The notes under the pieces were generated by a model that was given only the letters and a program-made list of their open reading frames with translations, did no database searches and had not been told where the DNA came from. A DNA stretch of 28,838 nt. Source: DYGX01 sp035325905. Lineage in GTDB: Bacteria; Chloroflexota; Anaerolineae; Aggregatilineales; Aggregatilineaceae. The DNA is taken from the NCBI GenBank assembly GCA_035325905.1, contig DAOKYY010000041.1, positions 1 through 28,838 on the forward strand, given 5' to 3'. The position numbers and the translations under genes were made by a program. Positions 1 to 8,337 of the stretch are shown piece after piece (position 1 is the first letter of the stretch; every line of letters begins with the position of its first letter).

Positions 1-2
1 GC

Positions 3-3000
3 CGCACCGTGACCGGCATCGTGCTGCTGGTCGAAGACATCACCGAGCGCGCGCTGCTCGAAGCGGACCTTAGCTCGCGCGCGATGCAGATGGCGGCGCT
101 GTCCGAGGTGTCCAGCCAGATCACCTCGACGCTCGAAGCCGACCAGGTCGTGCAATTGATCCTCGACGCGCTCGACCGCGTCATCCCCTACGACGGCGTC
201 TCGCTTTGGCTGCGCTCGCCGGAGCGCGAAGAGCTGGCGATCGTCGCCGCGCGCGGCTACCGTGACCCCGACTCGCCCGACGCCGCCGAGCTGGCCGGAC
301 TGCGCGTCGAGATCGCGCATAGCCCGCTGTTCCGCGAGATGGCCGAGCGGGCCGAGGTGATCAACGCGGGCGACGTCAGCGCCGGGGACAAGCGTTTTCC
401 GTATGGCGCGGCGGCGGTGTACAAGAACTGGCTCGGCGCGCCGTTGATCAGCAAGGGGCGCGTCGTCGGCGTGCTGACGCTCGAAAAACGCGAGCCGCAT
501 TATTACACCGCAATTCACGAGCAGCTGGCGCTGACCTTCGCCAGCCAGGCGGCGGTCGCGCTCGACAACGCGCAGCTTTTCGAGGAGACCCGCGCCCGCG
601 CCACCGCCCTGGACGAGCAGGCGCAGCGTCTCGCCCTGCTCAACCGCGTCTCGCTGGCGCTGGCGCAGTCGCTCGACATGGAAAATATTCTCGAGATCGC
701 GCTGCGCGAAACCGCGATCGCGCTCGACGTGGCCGAAGGCTCGGCCATGCAGATCGACCATCCCGGCCAGGTGGGCCGCGCCGTCGTCGATTACCCGCGC
801 GGCGACACCCCGCCCGACAAGGCCTTCGAGCTGGCGGACAGCCCCATCTTCGAGCGGGTGCGCGACAGCCTGATCCCGCTGGTGATTGAGAACGTCGCCG
901 CCGACCCGCACTGCGACGAGCTACGCGCTATGATGCGCCGCCCTGACGTTTCGAGCACGATGCTTGTGCCGCTGGTGATTGGCGGGATCGTGATCGGCAT
1001 TGTGCGGCTGGACTCGGTCGAGCCGCGCCAGTTCTCGCTGGCGCAGATCGAGCTGGCGCAAACCATCGCCAGCCAGGCCGCGATCGCGGTCCAGAACGCC
1101 TCGCTGTTCGAGCAATCGTCGATCCGCACGCGCGAGCTGGAAACGCTGTTCGAATCGGCCCAGGCGACCGCGGTCACGCTCGACCTGGACGAAGTCGCGC
1201 GGCGCGTCGCGGAGCAGGTGCTTGGCGCGCTGCGGGCGGACGCCGCCGGCGTGTTCCTGTGGGACGATGTCAATAACCGGCTGGAATTGCGCGGCGCGGC
1301 CCGCGCCGAGCCGGAGAGCGGGCCACCGGCCCCGCTGGGCGAGCGGTCCAACGTGCTCGACTACCCGCTGCGCGAGCGCGCCCTGCGCGAGCGGCGCCTG
1401 ATCGCGGCGCGCGCTGGCGACCCGGACCTGGCGCCGGGCGAGGCGGCGTTGTTCGCGGCGCGTGGCGCGTCGGGCCGGCTGCTGCTGCCGCTGGTGGTCA
1501 ACGAGGTGTCGATCGGGCTGGTCGAGGTCGAGACGCTCGATCCCAAGCGGTTCTTCAAGTCGGAGGAGATGCGCCTCGCGCGGACGCTGGCCTCGCAGGC
1601 CGCGATCGCGATTGAAAACGCGCGCCTGCAAACCGAGACGCGCCGCACCGTCGAGGAACTGTACATCATCAACGACCTGTCGGCGGCGCTGTCGTCTGCC
1701 ACCCGCCTCGACGAATTGCTGGCCGTGCTGGACGCACAGCTTCCGAGCCTGACGCACGCCGAGGCGATCTACGTGGCGCTCTACGACGCCGCGACGGACA
1801 CGCTCTCGTTCCCGCTGGCGACAGCCGTGCAGGATCAGAGGCCGGAGCGCCGCGCGCTGGACCTGGCGCCGCGCTCGCTTGGCAACGACGAGTTTTCGGT
1901 GATCGTGCGCCGGCAGACGCCGTTGCTGCTGGTCGGCGACCAGGTGCAGGCGGTGCGCCGCAACCTGGGCATCGAGACGATCCTGCCGCCCGAAGCGCAG
2001 AGCTTTGTCGGCGTGCCGCTGTTCGCCGGAGAGCAGATCATCGGCGTGCTGGCGGTGCGCGACGACGACGATCCGCTGGCTTTTAGCAGCGACGACCAGC
2101 GCTTGCTGACCACTGTCGGCTCGCAGTTGGGTGTTGCTATTCAGAGCGCCCGCTTGCTTCAGCAGACGCGCGACTTGGCCGAAGACCTGGAGCGGCGCGT
2201 CGAAGAGCGCACAGTCGAGCTGGTGCAGGAGCGCCAGCAGCTTTCGACGCTCTACCAGATCACGACTGAATTGGCGACCGGCCTCGACATCGAGCGCCTG
2301 CTGAGCCGCGCGCTGGAGATGGTCGCGGACGCGACCGGCGCGAGCGAGGCCGCGATCTTCGCGCTGGACCCGGCGGACGACCGGCTGGCGCTGCGCGCGC
2401 ACACGGGCGGGCCGCTCGACGCGCTTGCTGGCGAGGGGTCTCCGGCGCTCGCGCTGCGCGAAGGGCTGGCACGCTGGGCGATCCAGCAGCACCAGAACGT
2501 GATCGTGGATGACGTGCGAGATGATCCGCGCTGGCGGCTCGGTGGCGCGGCGGACGAGGCGCCGCGCTCGGCGCTGGTGGCGCTGATCGAAGCCGCCGAG
2601 GAAGTTCTGGGCGTGATGCTGCTCGGCAGCGCGCAGCCGTCGGCCTTCACGGTCGATCACCTGCGGCTGGTGGCTGCCTCGACCAACCAGATCGCCAACG
2701 CGATGAACAACGCCGAGCTGTACAGCCTGATCCGCGACCAGGCCGAGCGGCTGGGCGCCATGCTGCGCCAGGAACAGGTCGAAGCGACCAAGAGCAGCGC
2801 GATCCTCGACTCGGTCGCGGACGGCGTGATGGTCGCGGACCAGCACGGCCAGGTGATCGGCTTCAACTCGACCGCCGAGCGCATCCTCGGCATTCCCGGC
2901 AGCCGGGTGCTGGGCCGTCCGACCTCGATCGTCGCCGGGCTGTACAGCAGCGGCGGGCGCTGGCTGGACACGGTCAGCCGCTGGCTGAAGCAGCCGCACG

Positions 3001-3962
3001 ACTACCAGCCGGGCGAATTTCTGGAAGAGCGCCTGTCGCTGGAAGATGGCCGTGTGATCAGCGTGCGCCTCTCGCCGGTCTACCTGGGCGAGCAGTTCCT
3101 GGGCACGGTATCCGTCTTCCGTGATATCACGCGCGAGGTTGAGGTGGACCGGCTAAAGAGCGAGTTCGTGGCGACTGTCTCACACGAGCTGCGCACGCCG
3201 ATGACCTCGATCAAGGGCTACGCCGACCTGCTCTTGCTGGGCGCGGCGGGCGAGGTCTCGGAGCAACAGCAGTATTTCCTGGAAGTCATCAAGCAGAACG
3301 CGGACCGGCTGAGCACGCTGGTCAACGACCTGCTCGACATCTCGCGCATTGACCAGCAGCGCGTTGTGCTGCAACTGGAGCGGGTCGCCGCCAGCGACGT
3401 GCTGCAAGAGACGCTGGAGCACCTGCGCGAGCGTGTGAAAGACAAGAAACGCGAGATGACGCTGGCGCTCGACCGGCCCGAAGCCGCCGATCTCACCGTG
3501 TGGGGCGACGCCAGGAAGCTCGCGCAGATCATGGCGAACCTGGCCGACAATGCCTTCAACTACACGCTGCCGGGCGGCACGGTCACGCTCGGCGCGCGGC
3601 CCGGTCTGGATACGGACACCGTGATCCTGAGCGTCGCCGACACGGGGATCGGCATCCCGCCGGAGGTGGGAGACCGCGTCTTCGAGCGGTTCTTCCGGGG
3701 CGACGAAGCCCAAGAATTGGTGATGGACACGCCCGGCACCGGCCTGGGGCTGTCAATCGTCAAGGAATACGTCGAGATGCTTCACGGTCGCATCTGGTAC
3801 GAAAGCGAGCCAGGACGGGGAACGACCTTCTACGTCGAGCTGCCGGCTACCGGCGCCGCCACACCGGACACTGAAACGTTGAAGGCCGCGAGTGATACCG
3901 GCCGCGGGACGGAAAGCGAGCTTGAGCGCGGCTTCGAGACCGGCCCGCTGAGCAGAGAGTAG
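3..3962 (+). CDS. Multi-GAF/PAS sensor histidine kinase, 5' end cut by window
   Basis: The reading frame is open from the first bases, and the residues before the GTG at 9 look like the end of a PAS fold (VEDITER), so the true start lies upstream. Counting from the GTG at 9, five GAF-like domains follow at about 45-190, 225-365, 390-540, 570-715 and 765-905, each closing with a helix of the type 'NAxLF/Y'. A PAS domain lies at about 930-1045, then HisKA with the phospho-acceptor His1059 in SHELRTP, then an HATPase domain with an intact N box (Asn1177, Asn1181), DTGIGIPP and GTGLGL. It should autophosphorylate on His and donate to a response regulator, most simply the one encoded 11 bp downstream. 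No transmembrane segment is visible in the part present, so it looks cytosolic. No phytochrome-type Cys motif stands out. The ligands of the GAF domains cannot be told from sequence. Confidence 0.93.
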   Translation, partial: RTVTGIVLLVEDITERALLEADLSSRAMQMAALSEVSSQITSTLEADQVVQLILDALDRVIPYDGVSLWLRSPEREELAIVAARGYRDPDSPDAAELAGLRVEIAHSPLFREMAERAEVINAGDVSAGDKRFPYGAAAVYKNWLGAPLISKGRVVGVLTLEKREPHYYTAIHEQLALTFASQAAVALDNAQLFEETRARATALDEQAQRLALLNRVSLALAQSLDMENILEIALRETAIALDVAEGSAMQIDHPGQVGRAVVDYPRGDTPPDKAFELADSPIFERVRDSLIPLVIENVAADPHCDELRAMMRRPDVSSTMLVPLVIGGIVIGIVRLDSVEPRQFSLAQIELAQTIASQAAIAVQNASLFEQSSIRTRELETLFESAQATAVTLDLDEVARRVAEQVLGALRADAAGVFLWDDVNNRLELRGAARAEPESGPPAPLGERSNVLDYPLRERALRERRLIAARAGDPDLAPGEAALFAARGASGRLLLPLVVNEVSIGLVEVETLDPKRFFKSEEMRLARTLASQAAIAIENARLQTETRRTVEELYIINDLSAALSSATRLDELLAVLDAQLPSLTHAEAIYVALYDAATDTLSFPLATAVQDQRPERRALDLAPRSLGNDEFSVIVRRQTPLLLVGDQVQAVRRNLGIETILPPEAQSFVGVPLFAGEQIIGVLAVRDDDDPLAFSSDDQRLLTTVGSQLGVAIQSARLLQQTRDLAEDLERRVEERTVELVQERQQLSTLYQITTELATGLDIERLLSRALEMVADATGASEAAIFALDPADDRLALRAHTGGPLDALAGEGSPALALREGLARWAIQQHQNVIVDDVRDDPRWRLGGAADEAPRSALVALIEAAEEVLGVMLLGSAQPSAFTVDHLRLVAASTNQIANAMNNAELYSLIRDQAERLGAMLRQEQVEATKSSAILDSVADGVMVADQHGQVIGFNSTAERILGIPGSRVLGRPTSIVAGLYSSGGRWLDTVSRWLKQPHDYQPGEFLEERLSLEDGRVISVRLSPVYLGEQFLGTVSVFRDITREVEVDRLKSEFVATVSHELRTPMTSIKGYADLLLLGAAGEVSEQQQYFLEVIKQNADRLSTLVNDLLDISRIDQQRVVLQLERVAASDVLQETLEHLRERVKDKKREMTLALDRPEAADLTVWGDARKLAQIMANLADNAFNYTLPGGTVTLGARPGLDTDTVILSVADTGIGIPPEVGDRVFERFFRGDEAQELVMDTPGTGLGLSIVKEYVEMLHGRIWYESEPGRGTTFYVELPATGAATPDTETLKAASDTGRGTESELERGFETGPLSRE

Positions 3963-3973
3963 CGAGCGCACGC

Positions 3974-4357
3974 ATGGCGAAGATTCTCATCGCAGAAGAC
4001 GAGCGGGATATCCGCGACCTGATCGATTTCACGCTCACCTACGCAGGACACGAAGTGATCAAGGTCAAGAATGGGGCCGAGGCGGTCGAGATCGCGCCGC
4101 AGGTCAAGCCGGACCTGATCGTGCTCGACGTGCGGATGCCGCGCATGACCGGCTATGAAGCGTGCCGCATCCTCAAGTCGCACGAGGAGGTCAAGCACAC
4201 CCCGATCGTGTTCCTCTCGGCCAAGGGCCAGCAGAATGAGATGGAAGTCGGGATCGACGCCGGGGCGTTCGATTACATCCTCAAGCCGTTCGCGCCGGAT
4301 ACGCTCACGCGCCGGATCGCCGAGATTCTCGCCAAGTTTGGCATCGACGGGGCCTGA
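3974..4357 (+). CDS. Single-domain response regulator (CheY-like receiver)
   Basis: This 127-aa protein is a receiver domain with no output domain. Visible landmarks are the acidic pair Glu8/Asp9, the phospho-acceptor Asp52 in VLDVRMP, the switch residue Ser82 in FLSAKG and the conserved Lys104 in ILKPF. It starts 11 bp after the stop of the multi-GAF histidine kinase, so the two are probably co-transcribed and form a kinase-receiver pair. With no DNA-binding domain, the output must go through protein contacts or a phosphorelay. There is no good Shine-Dalgarno sequence before the ATG, which fits translational coupling to the kinase. Family assignment is secure; pairing with the kinase is inference from position. 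Confidence 0.95.
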   Translation: MAKILIAEDERDIRDLIDFTLTYAGHEVIKVKNGAEAVEIAPQVKPDLIVLDVRMPRMTGYEACRILKSHEEVKHTPIVFLSAKGQQNEMEVGIDAGAFDYILKPFAPDTLTRRIAEILAKFGIDGA

Positions 4358-4405
4358 GATGGCCGCTCGCCGCCCGCCTGGTAACGTGTGGCGGCAGGAT
4401 TCCGC

Positions 4406-5407
4406 ATGAGCGCGTTGACGGTTGACCATGACCTGGTGCATTACGAGGTTCTCGGGCGGGGCCGCCCGGTGATCCTGCTGCACGGCTGGCTCGGCTCGTG
4501 GCGCTATTGGATTCCCGCCATGCAGCAGATCAGCGTCAAGTATCGCACCTACGCGCTCGATCTGTGGGGCTTCGGCGAGAGCGCCAAAGAGCCGCGCCTG
4601 TATGGGTTCGAGGCCCAGGTGCGCCTGCTGGCCGAGTTTATGGAGCGCCTGGGGATCGGCAAGGCCGCGCTGGTCGGGCACGGGCTGGGCGCGGCGGTTG
4701 CCACGCGCTACGCGCTGCGCGCGCCGGATCGCGTCCCGCGCCTGATGGCGGTTAGCCCGCCGCTGTTCTGGTTGCCGCCACCAGAGCCGCCCGCTCCCCC
4801 GCCGGATGGCGTCACGCCGGGTGAAGGCGTGCCTCCGGTGGACAGCGAGGCTGAGACAATCGGCCTGCGCACCGAGGCGATGAACGCGCGCCTGCGGGCC
4901 GCCTTCGAGCGCGAGGCGCAGCGCCATTCCGGGGCCGCCGCGCCACAGACGGACACCCCGCCGGAGCCGTCCAGTCCGCGCCCGAACCCGCTGCGCGACC
5001 GTTTCGACCCGCTCGACCCTGTGGCGCTGTTGCAACGCCACGTTGATCCCGGCGCGAACCTGAACAAGCTGCTGGTTGAAGTGCGCAAGGCCGACCCGGC
5101 GGCCTTCGTTGAGACGGTCGAATCGCTGGCCGGGGTGGACACCTTGCGTGAGCTTCAGCGGCTGACGCTGCCTGCGCTGATGGTCTTCGGCGGCGGCGAC
5201 ACCCTGCTGCCTGCGCCGGACGAGGCGATGTTGCGCGCGCTGCGCGACGGGGGCCGCCCCTTCCACGCAATCGAGATGCGCGGCCTGCGTCACTTCCCGA
5301 TGCTGGACGATATCGCCGCCTTCAACCGCTTGCTGATGGACTTCCTCGAAGCGGTGGATATGCGCCAGGTGAGCATCAAGGAACGCTGGGAGCGCCGCGT
5401 CCGCTGA
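4406..5407 (+). CDS. Alpha/beta-hydrolase-fold protein with Gly at the nucleophile position
   Basis: The 333-aa protein has the N-terminal oxyanion/strand motif HGWLGS, the D-L-W-G-F-G-E-S motif, and a nucleophile-elbow sequence Gly-His-Gly-Leu-Gly. The middle residue, Gly93 (codon GGG at 4682-4684), sits where Ser, Asp or Cys is expected. The acid (Asp265 in GGGDTLLP) and His (His296 in GLRHFP) are both kept. The cap region, about residues 125-200, is rich in Pro, Glu and Ala and looks partly disordered. An upstream in-frame GTG at 4388 is possible, but ATG 4406 has an AGGA a few bases before it and begins just ahead of the conserved core. The gene follows the response regulator by 48 bp. 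Substrate is unknown. Either this is a non-catalytic binding protein or another residue has taken over catalysis. Confidence 0.88.
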   Translation: MSALTVDHDLVHYEVLGRGRPVILLHGWLGSWRYWIPAMQQISVKYRTYALDLWGFGESAKEPRLYGFEAQVRLLAEFMERLGIGKAALVGHGLGAAVATRYALRAPDRVPRLMAVSPPLFWLPPPEPPAPPPDGVTPGEGVPPVDSEAETIGLRTEAMNARLRAAFEREAQRHSGAAAPQTDTPPEPSSPRPNPLRDRFDPLDPVALLQRHVDPGANLNKLLVEVRKADPAAFVETVESLAGVDTLRELQRLTLPALMVFGGGDTLLPAPDEAMLRALRDGGRPFHAIEMRGLRHFPMLDDIAAFNRLLMDFLEAVDMRQVSIKERWERRVR

Positions 5408-5411
5408 CGGC

Positions 5412-5440
5412 TTGGCAGAACCGGCTCGCCCTGCTATAGT
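5412..5440 (+). promoter_or_regulatory. Sigma70-type promoter of the thiamine operon
   Basis: TTGGCA at 5412-5417 and TATAGT at 5435-5440 are separated by exactly 17 bp. The -10 is preceded by TGC, giving an extended -10. The predicted transcript starts near 5447, a few bases before the TPP riboswitch, which is the expected geometry for a leader-controlled operon. It is the best promoter match in the window. Confidence 0.75.
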
Positions 5441-5459
5441 TTGAATCGAGACGACTCAG

Positions 5460-5561
5460 TTCGCCCGGGGGAGCTTGGGTTAGCCAGGCTGAGAGGCGCA
5501 TCCGCGAGACGATGCCGACCCCAGGACCTGATCCGGGTAATTCCGGCGTGGGGAGGCGCGG
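5460..5561 (+). ncRNA. TPP (thiamine pyrophosphate) riboswitch, THI element
   Basis: The leader contains the conserved THI-box blocks in the right order: GGGGGAGC, GGCTGAGA, GACCCC, then GACCTGATCCGGGTAAT and CCGGCGTGGGGA. The GGCTGAGA block is the pyrimidine-sensing T-loop side, and the CTGATC/GCGTGGGGA side contacts the pyrophosphate. A short P1 closing stem can form between CGCC near 5462 and GGCG near 5555. It lies between a strong promoter and an intrinsic terminator, just upstream of thiN. Binding of TPP is expected to favour termination and so lower expression of thiN and the transporter genes. The variable helix between the two halves (about 5490-5518) is the usual non-conserved P3 extension. 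Confidence 0.95.
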
Positions 5562-5578
5562 CTTGGCACACGACCAGG

Positions 5579-5608
5579 AACCACTCGCTACGCCGCGAGT
5601 GGTTTTTT
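5579..5608 (+). terminator. Intrinsic terminator in the thiamine leader
   Basis: CCACTCGC at 5581-5588 and GCGAGTGG at 5595-5602 make a perfect 8-bp stem, extended by AA/TT at its base, with a 6-nt loop and followed by six T (5603-5608). It sits 18 nt after the TPP aptamer and upstream of the thiN start, so it is the likely expression platform. CGCGGC at 5557-5562, part of which belongs to P1, can pair instead with GCCGCG at 5592-5597. That alternative pairing would break the terminator when TPP is absent. Confidence 0.9.
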
Positions 5609-5645
5609 GTTGGGCGCGATCCCGCCGGATCGCGCGGGAGGCAGG

Positions 5646-6296
5646 ATGCGGGCGCTGGTGTTTGCCAATGGCGATCTGAATGACGGCCCGGCGGTCCAGG
5701 CCGCGCTAGTCGCCGCCGAAGACGCGCTGATCGTCGCCGCCGATGGCGGGGCGCGGCTGGCGCTGGCCTGCGGGCTGGCTCCCGCGCTGGTGATCGGCGA
5801 TCTGGACTCGCTGTCTGAGGGCGCGATCGCGACGCTGCGCGATCGCGGCGCCGAAATCACGCGCGTGCGCGCCGAGAAGGATGAGACTGACCTGGAGCTG
5901 GCGCTGCTCGAAGCGGCGCGGCGCGGCGCTAACCCGATCCTTCTGATCGGCGCGGCAGGCGGGCGGCTCGATCACATGCTCGCCAATATCTACCTGCTCG
6001 CCATGCCGGAGCTGCGCGGGCGCGATGTGCGAGCAGTTTCCGGGCGGCAGACGCTGTGGCTGATCGGCCCCGGCGAGCACGCGCTTGAGGGCGCGCCCGG
6101 CGACACCGTCTCGCTGCTGCCACTGACGCCCGAAGCCGCCAGGATCGTGACCGAGGGGCTGGTGTACCCGCTGCGCGGCGAAACGCTGCGGATCGGCGCG
6201 GCGCGCGGAGTCAGCAACGTGATGCAGGCGGCCCAGGCGCGCGTGACGCTCGGCGAAGGGCTGTTGTTGGTTGTGCACACGCAGGGGCGGGCGTAG
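5646..6296 (+). CDS. thiN: Thiamine pyrophosphokinase
   Basis: This 216-aa protein should transfer pyrophosphate from ATP to thiamine to give TPP, the cofactor sensed by the riboswitch in its own leader. Family motifs are visible: ADGG near the N terminus, IGDLDS, EKDETDLE (Asp and Glu metal/ATP ligands) and GAAGGRLDH. The C-terminal third is the beta-rich thiamine-binding part, with a typical R-G-x-S-N element. The frame is open further upstream into the terminator, but ATG 5646 has GGGAGG a few bases before it and begins the conserved N-terminal strand. The permease gene starts 2 bp after the stop, which indicates an operon. Length is normal for the family. Confidence 0.95.
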   Translation: MRALVFANGDLNDGPAVQAALVAAEDALIVAADGGARLALACGLAPALVIGDLDSLSEGAIATLRDRGAEITRVRAEKDETDLELALLEAARRGANPILLIGAAGGRLDHMLANIYLLAMPELRGRDVRAVSGRQTLWLIGPGEHALEGAPGDTVSLLPLTPEAARIVTEGLVYPLRGETLRIGAARGVSNVMQAAQARVTLGEGLLLVVHTQGRA

Positions 6297-6298
6297 CG

Positions 6299-7162
6299 AT
6301 GGCGAATGAGCCGGTTGTGCCGCCCGGCCAGGGCTGGCAGACGCTGTTTCAGGACCTGACGCGCGCGGTCGTGCTGGTTGTGGCCGGCGGGCTGGTGCTG
6401 CTGATGGCGGCGTCCGGCACGGCTCAGCTTGCCCGCGAAGCCGCCGAAGCCAAGAACCTGAGCTTTGAGGATATTTTCCCGACGCCGCGCGCCCTGGCGG
6501 ACGCGTGGCAACTCCACCGCGACCTGCTGCTTGACCAGCATATCCCCCAGACGCTGTGGGAAACGCTGACCGGTCTCTCGATCGCGCTGGTGCTGGGGCT
6601 GATGATCGCGGCGCTGATGGACTTCTCGCGCGTGCTGCGCTGGATTCTGTATCCGATCCTGGTTATCTCGCAGACGATCCCGATCTTCGCCATCGCGATC
6701 CTGCTGATTCTGATCTTTGGGTTCGGCAGCGGGCCGAAGATCATGGTCGTCGTGCTGTTCTGCTTTTTTCCAATCGCGCTCAACACTTTCGCCGGGCTGC
6801 AAGCGGCGGACCCGGAGCTGCTCTCGCTGCTGCGCGCGATGGGCGCCAGCTCGATTCAGACCTGGACCAAGGCGCGGCTGCCCGCCGCCATGCCGTCGTT
6901 TTTCAGCGGGCTGCGGATCGCCGCGACCTACAGCGTCGTGGGCGCGATTTTCGGCGAGTACATTACCGCGCAGCAGGGATTGGGCGTTTATCTTAAGCGA
7001 TCATACGCCAGCTTCCAGCTTGACCAGGCGTATCTGGCGATTCTGCTGACGGCGCTGCTGAGCCTGCTACTGGTGTTGCTGGTCAACCTGGTCGAGCGGC
7101 TGACGCTGCGCTGGTACTACAGCGCGCGCCGCAAGGGCTGGCGCGGGCCGGGGATTTACTGA
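6299..7162 (+). CDS. ABC transporter permease, thiamine/pyrimidine-precursor type (ThiX-like)
   Basis: The 287-aa integral membrane protein has about six hydrophobic segments. One is near the N terminus (about 22-43) and the rest span about 85-270. The EAA-type loop that docks with the ATPase is present (LLRAMGAS followed by a short helix ending in ARLPAAMPSFFSGLR). This is the binding-protein-dependent permease family of the nitrate/sulfonate/thiamine-precursor group. Its position between thiN and a ThiY/NMT1-like binding protein, under a TPP riboswitch, points to thiamine or a thiamine precursor as substrate. It starts 2 bp after thiN with only a weak ribosome-binding site, so it is probably translationally coupled. 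The exact ligand cannot be told from the permease. Confidence 0.92.
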   Translation: MANEPVVPPGQGWQTLFQDLTRAVVLVVAGGLVLLMAASGTAQLAREAAEAKNLSFEDIFPTPRALADAWQLHRDLLLDQHIPQTLWETLTGLSIALVLGLMIAALMDFSRVLRWILYPILVISQTIPIFAIAILLILIFGFGSGPKIMVVVLFCFFPIALNTFAGLQAADPELLSLLRAMGASSIQTWTKARLPAAMPSFFSGLRIAATYSVVGAIFGEYITAQQGLGVYLKRSYASFQLDQAYLAILLTALLSLLLVLLVNLVERLTLRWYYSARRKGWRGPGIY

Positions 7163-7169
7163 AAGCGGC

Positions 7170-7218
7170 GGTTAGCAGTTAGCCTTTGGCTAGGAGCTAA
7201 TCGCTCATTGCTCTTGTC
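7170..7218 (+). repeat. Heptad-phased imperfect repeat, copy 1
   Basis: Between the permease stop and the binding-protein gene, six successive 7-mers from 7170 each end in GC: GGTTAGC, AGTTAGC, CTTTGGC, TAGGAGC, TAATCGC, TCATTGC. A seventh, TCTTGTC, breaks the pattern. The preceding 7-mer, 7163-7169, also ends in GC. Part of the tract folds: TTAGC pairs with GCTAA and TAGCC with GGCTA around a TTT loop (about 7172-7200), with a 3x3 internal loop between the two stems. No T run follows, so it is not a standard terminator. A related tract lies at 21105-21139. Confidence 0.6.
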
Positions 7219-7255
7219 ACCTGGGCCAGTCGTTATCGGTGGATGATTACTGGAT

Positions 7256-7261
7256 GGAGGA
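7256..7261 (+). promoter_or_regulatory. Ribosome-binding site fixing the binding-protein start
   Basis: GGAGGA lies 7 nt before ATG 7269. This favours that start over the upstream in-frame codon at 7239 and places a clean signal peptide directly at the N terminus. Confidence 0.8.
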
Positions 7262-7268
7262 GCGAGAA

Positions 7269-8333
7269 ATGCGCAGGAATGTATTCTGGATGCTCGCGCT
7301 GCTGCTGGCGCTGACTCTTGTTGTGCCGGTGAGCGCGCAAGACGAGGAAAAGGACCTGTCCGAATATCTCGGCGGCGCGACCGAGTTCGCCCGCGTGGAC
7401 GAGCGGACCGCCGTCACGCTGCTGCTCGACTGGGTGCCGAACACCAATCACCTGGGCTTCTACGCGGCTCAGGCGCTTGGCTACTATGATGAAGCCAACC
7501 TCGACGTGACCTTTCAGGAGCCGACCGATCTCCAGGTCGAGACGGTCGTGGTTAGCGGCGCGGCGGAGTTCGGCGTAAGCTATCAGGAGCTGGCGACCTA
7601 CGCGCTGGCCGACGACACCCCGATCGTCTCGCTGGCGGCGATCATCCAGCACAACACGTCCGGCTTTGTGACGCTCCACGAGCAGGACCCGATCGAGCGC
7701 CCGGCAGATATGGCGGGGATGGTGTATGGCGGCTTCGGCCAGCCGCAACTTGAGCTGGCCGTCCTTGACCGCTTGCTAGAATGCGATGGCGCCGAGCCGG
7801 GGACAATCGAGTACGTGGATGTGGGCTACGCCGACCCGATTCCACTGATGCAGCGCGATCGCTTCGACCTGACGTGGATGTACTATGGCTGGACCGGCAT
7901 CGACGCCGAGCTACGCGGGGTGGACCTTGACGCGGTGATGCTGATGGATTGGTTCGACTGCGTGCCGGACTACTACACGCCGATTTTGATCACCAGCCGC
8001 GCGCTGGTCGAGGAGCAGCCGGAGCTGGTGCGCGCGTTTGTCGAGGCGACGGCGCGCGGCTTCGCCTACGCGATCGCCTATCCGGCGGAGGCCGCCGAGC
8101 ACCTGATCGCGGCGGTGCCGGAGCTTGACCCCGACCTGGTGCGCGCCAGCGCGGAATGGCTCGCGCCGCAGTACCAGGCCGATGCGCCGCGCTGGGGCCA
8201 GCAGACGGTCGAGGTCTGGCGCGGCTTCAGCGATTTCCTGGTCGAGCATGAGATTCTGGCCGAGGGAATCGACGCCGAAAACGCGTTTACCAACGAGTTC
8301 CTGCCGGGGACCGTCGAGGAAGCAGCCGATTAG
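7269..8333 (+). CDS. ABC transporter substrate-binding protein, ThiY/NMT1-like
   Basis: The 354-aa protein begins with a Sec signal peptide (RR, then a hydrophobic core, cleavage likely at VSA/QD around residue 22). The mature part starts with TVTL-type sequence LLLDWVPNTNH followed by GFYAAQALGYY, the hallmark of the NMT1/THI5-like family that includes the pyrimidine-binding ThiY proteins. Later elements GVSYQ, AAIIQ and the Tyr/Trp-rich MYYGWTG are typical of the ligand pocket. There is no lipobox Cys, so it would be released or periplasm-like and not lipid-anchored. It lies 106 bp after the permease and 4 bp before the ATPase gene. The ligand is probably thiamine or its pyrimidine precursor; choosing between them is not possible from sequence. 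Confidence 0.9.
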   Translation: MRRNVFWMLALLLALTLVVPVSAQDEEKDLSEYLGGATEFARVDERTAVTLLLDWVPNTNHLGFYAAQALGYYDEANLDVTFQEPTDLQVETVVVSGAAEFGVSYQELATYALADDTPIVSLAAIIQHNTSGFVTLHEQDPIERPADMAGMVYGGFGQPQLELAVLDRLLECDGAEPGTIEYVDVGYADPIPLMQRDRFDLTWMYYGWTGIDAELRGVDLDAVMLMDWFDCVPDYYTPILITSRALVEEQPELVRAFVEATARGFAYAIAYPAEAAEHLIAAVPELDPDLVRASAEWLAPQYQADAPRWGQQTVEVWRGFSDFLVEHEILAEGIDAENAFTNEFLPGTVEEAAD

Positions 8334-8337
8334 CATC

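Noticed and set aside
921..2999. 692-residue open frame on the minus strand
   Set aside because: It lies antisense to the multi-GAF kinase, is rich in Arg, Gln and His as expected of the opposite strand of a high-GC gene, and shows no domain.
3830..5293. 487-residue minus-strand frame
   Set aside because: It is the opposite strand of the response regulator and hydrolase genes and has no recognisable motif.
5441..5683. 80-residue frame over the thiamine leader
   Set aside because: It lies across the TPP riboswitch and terminator, which explain the sequence conservation fully.
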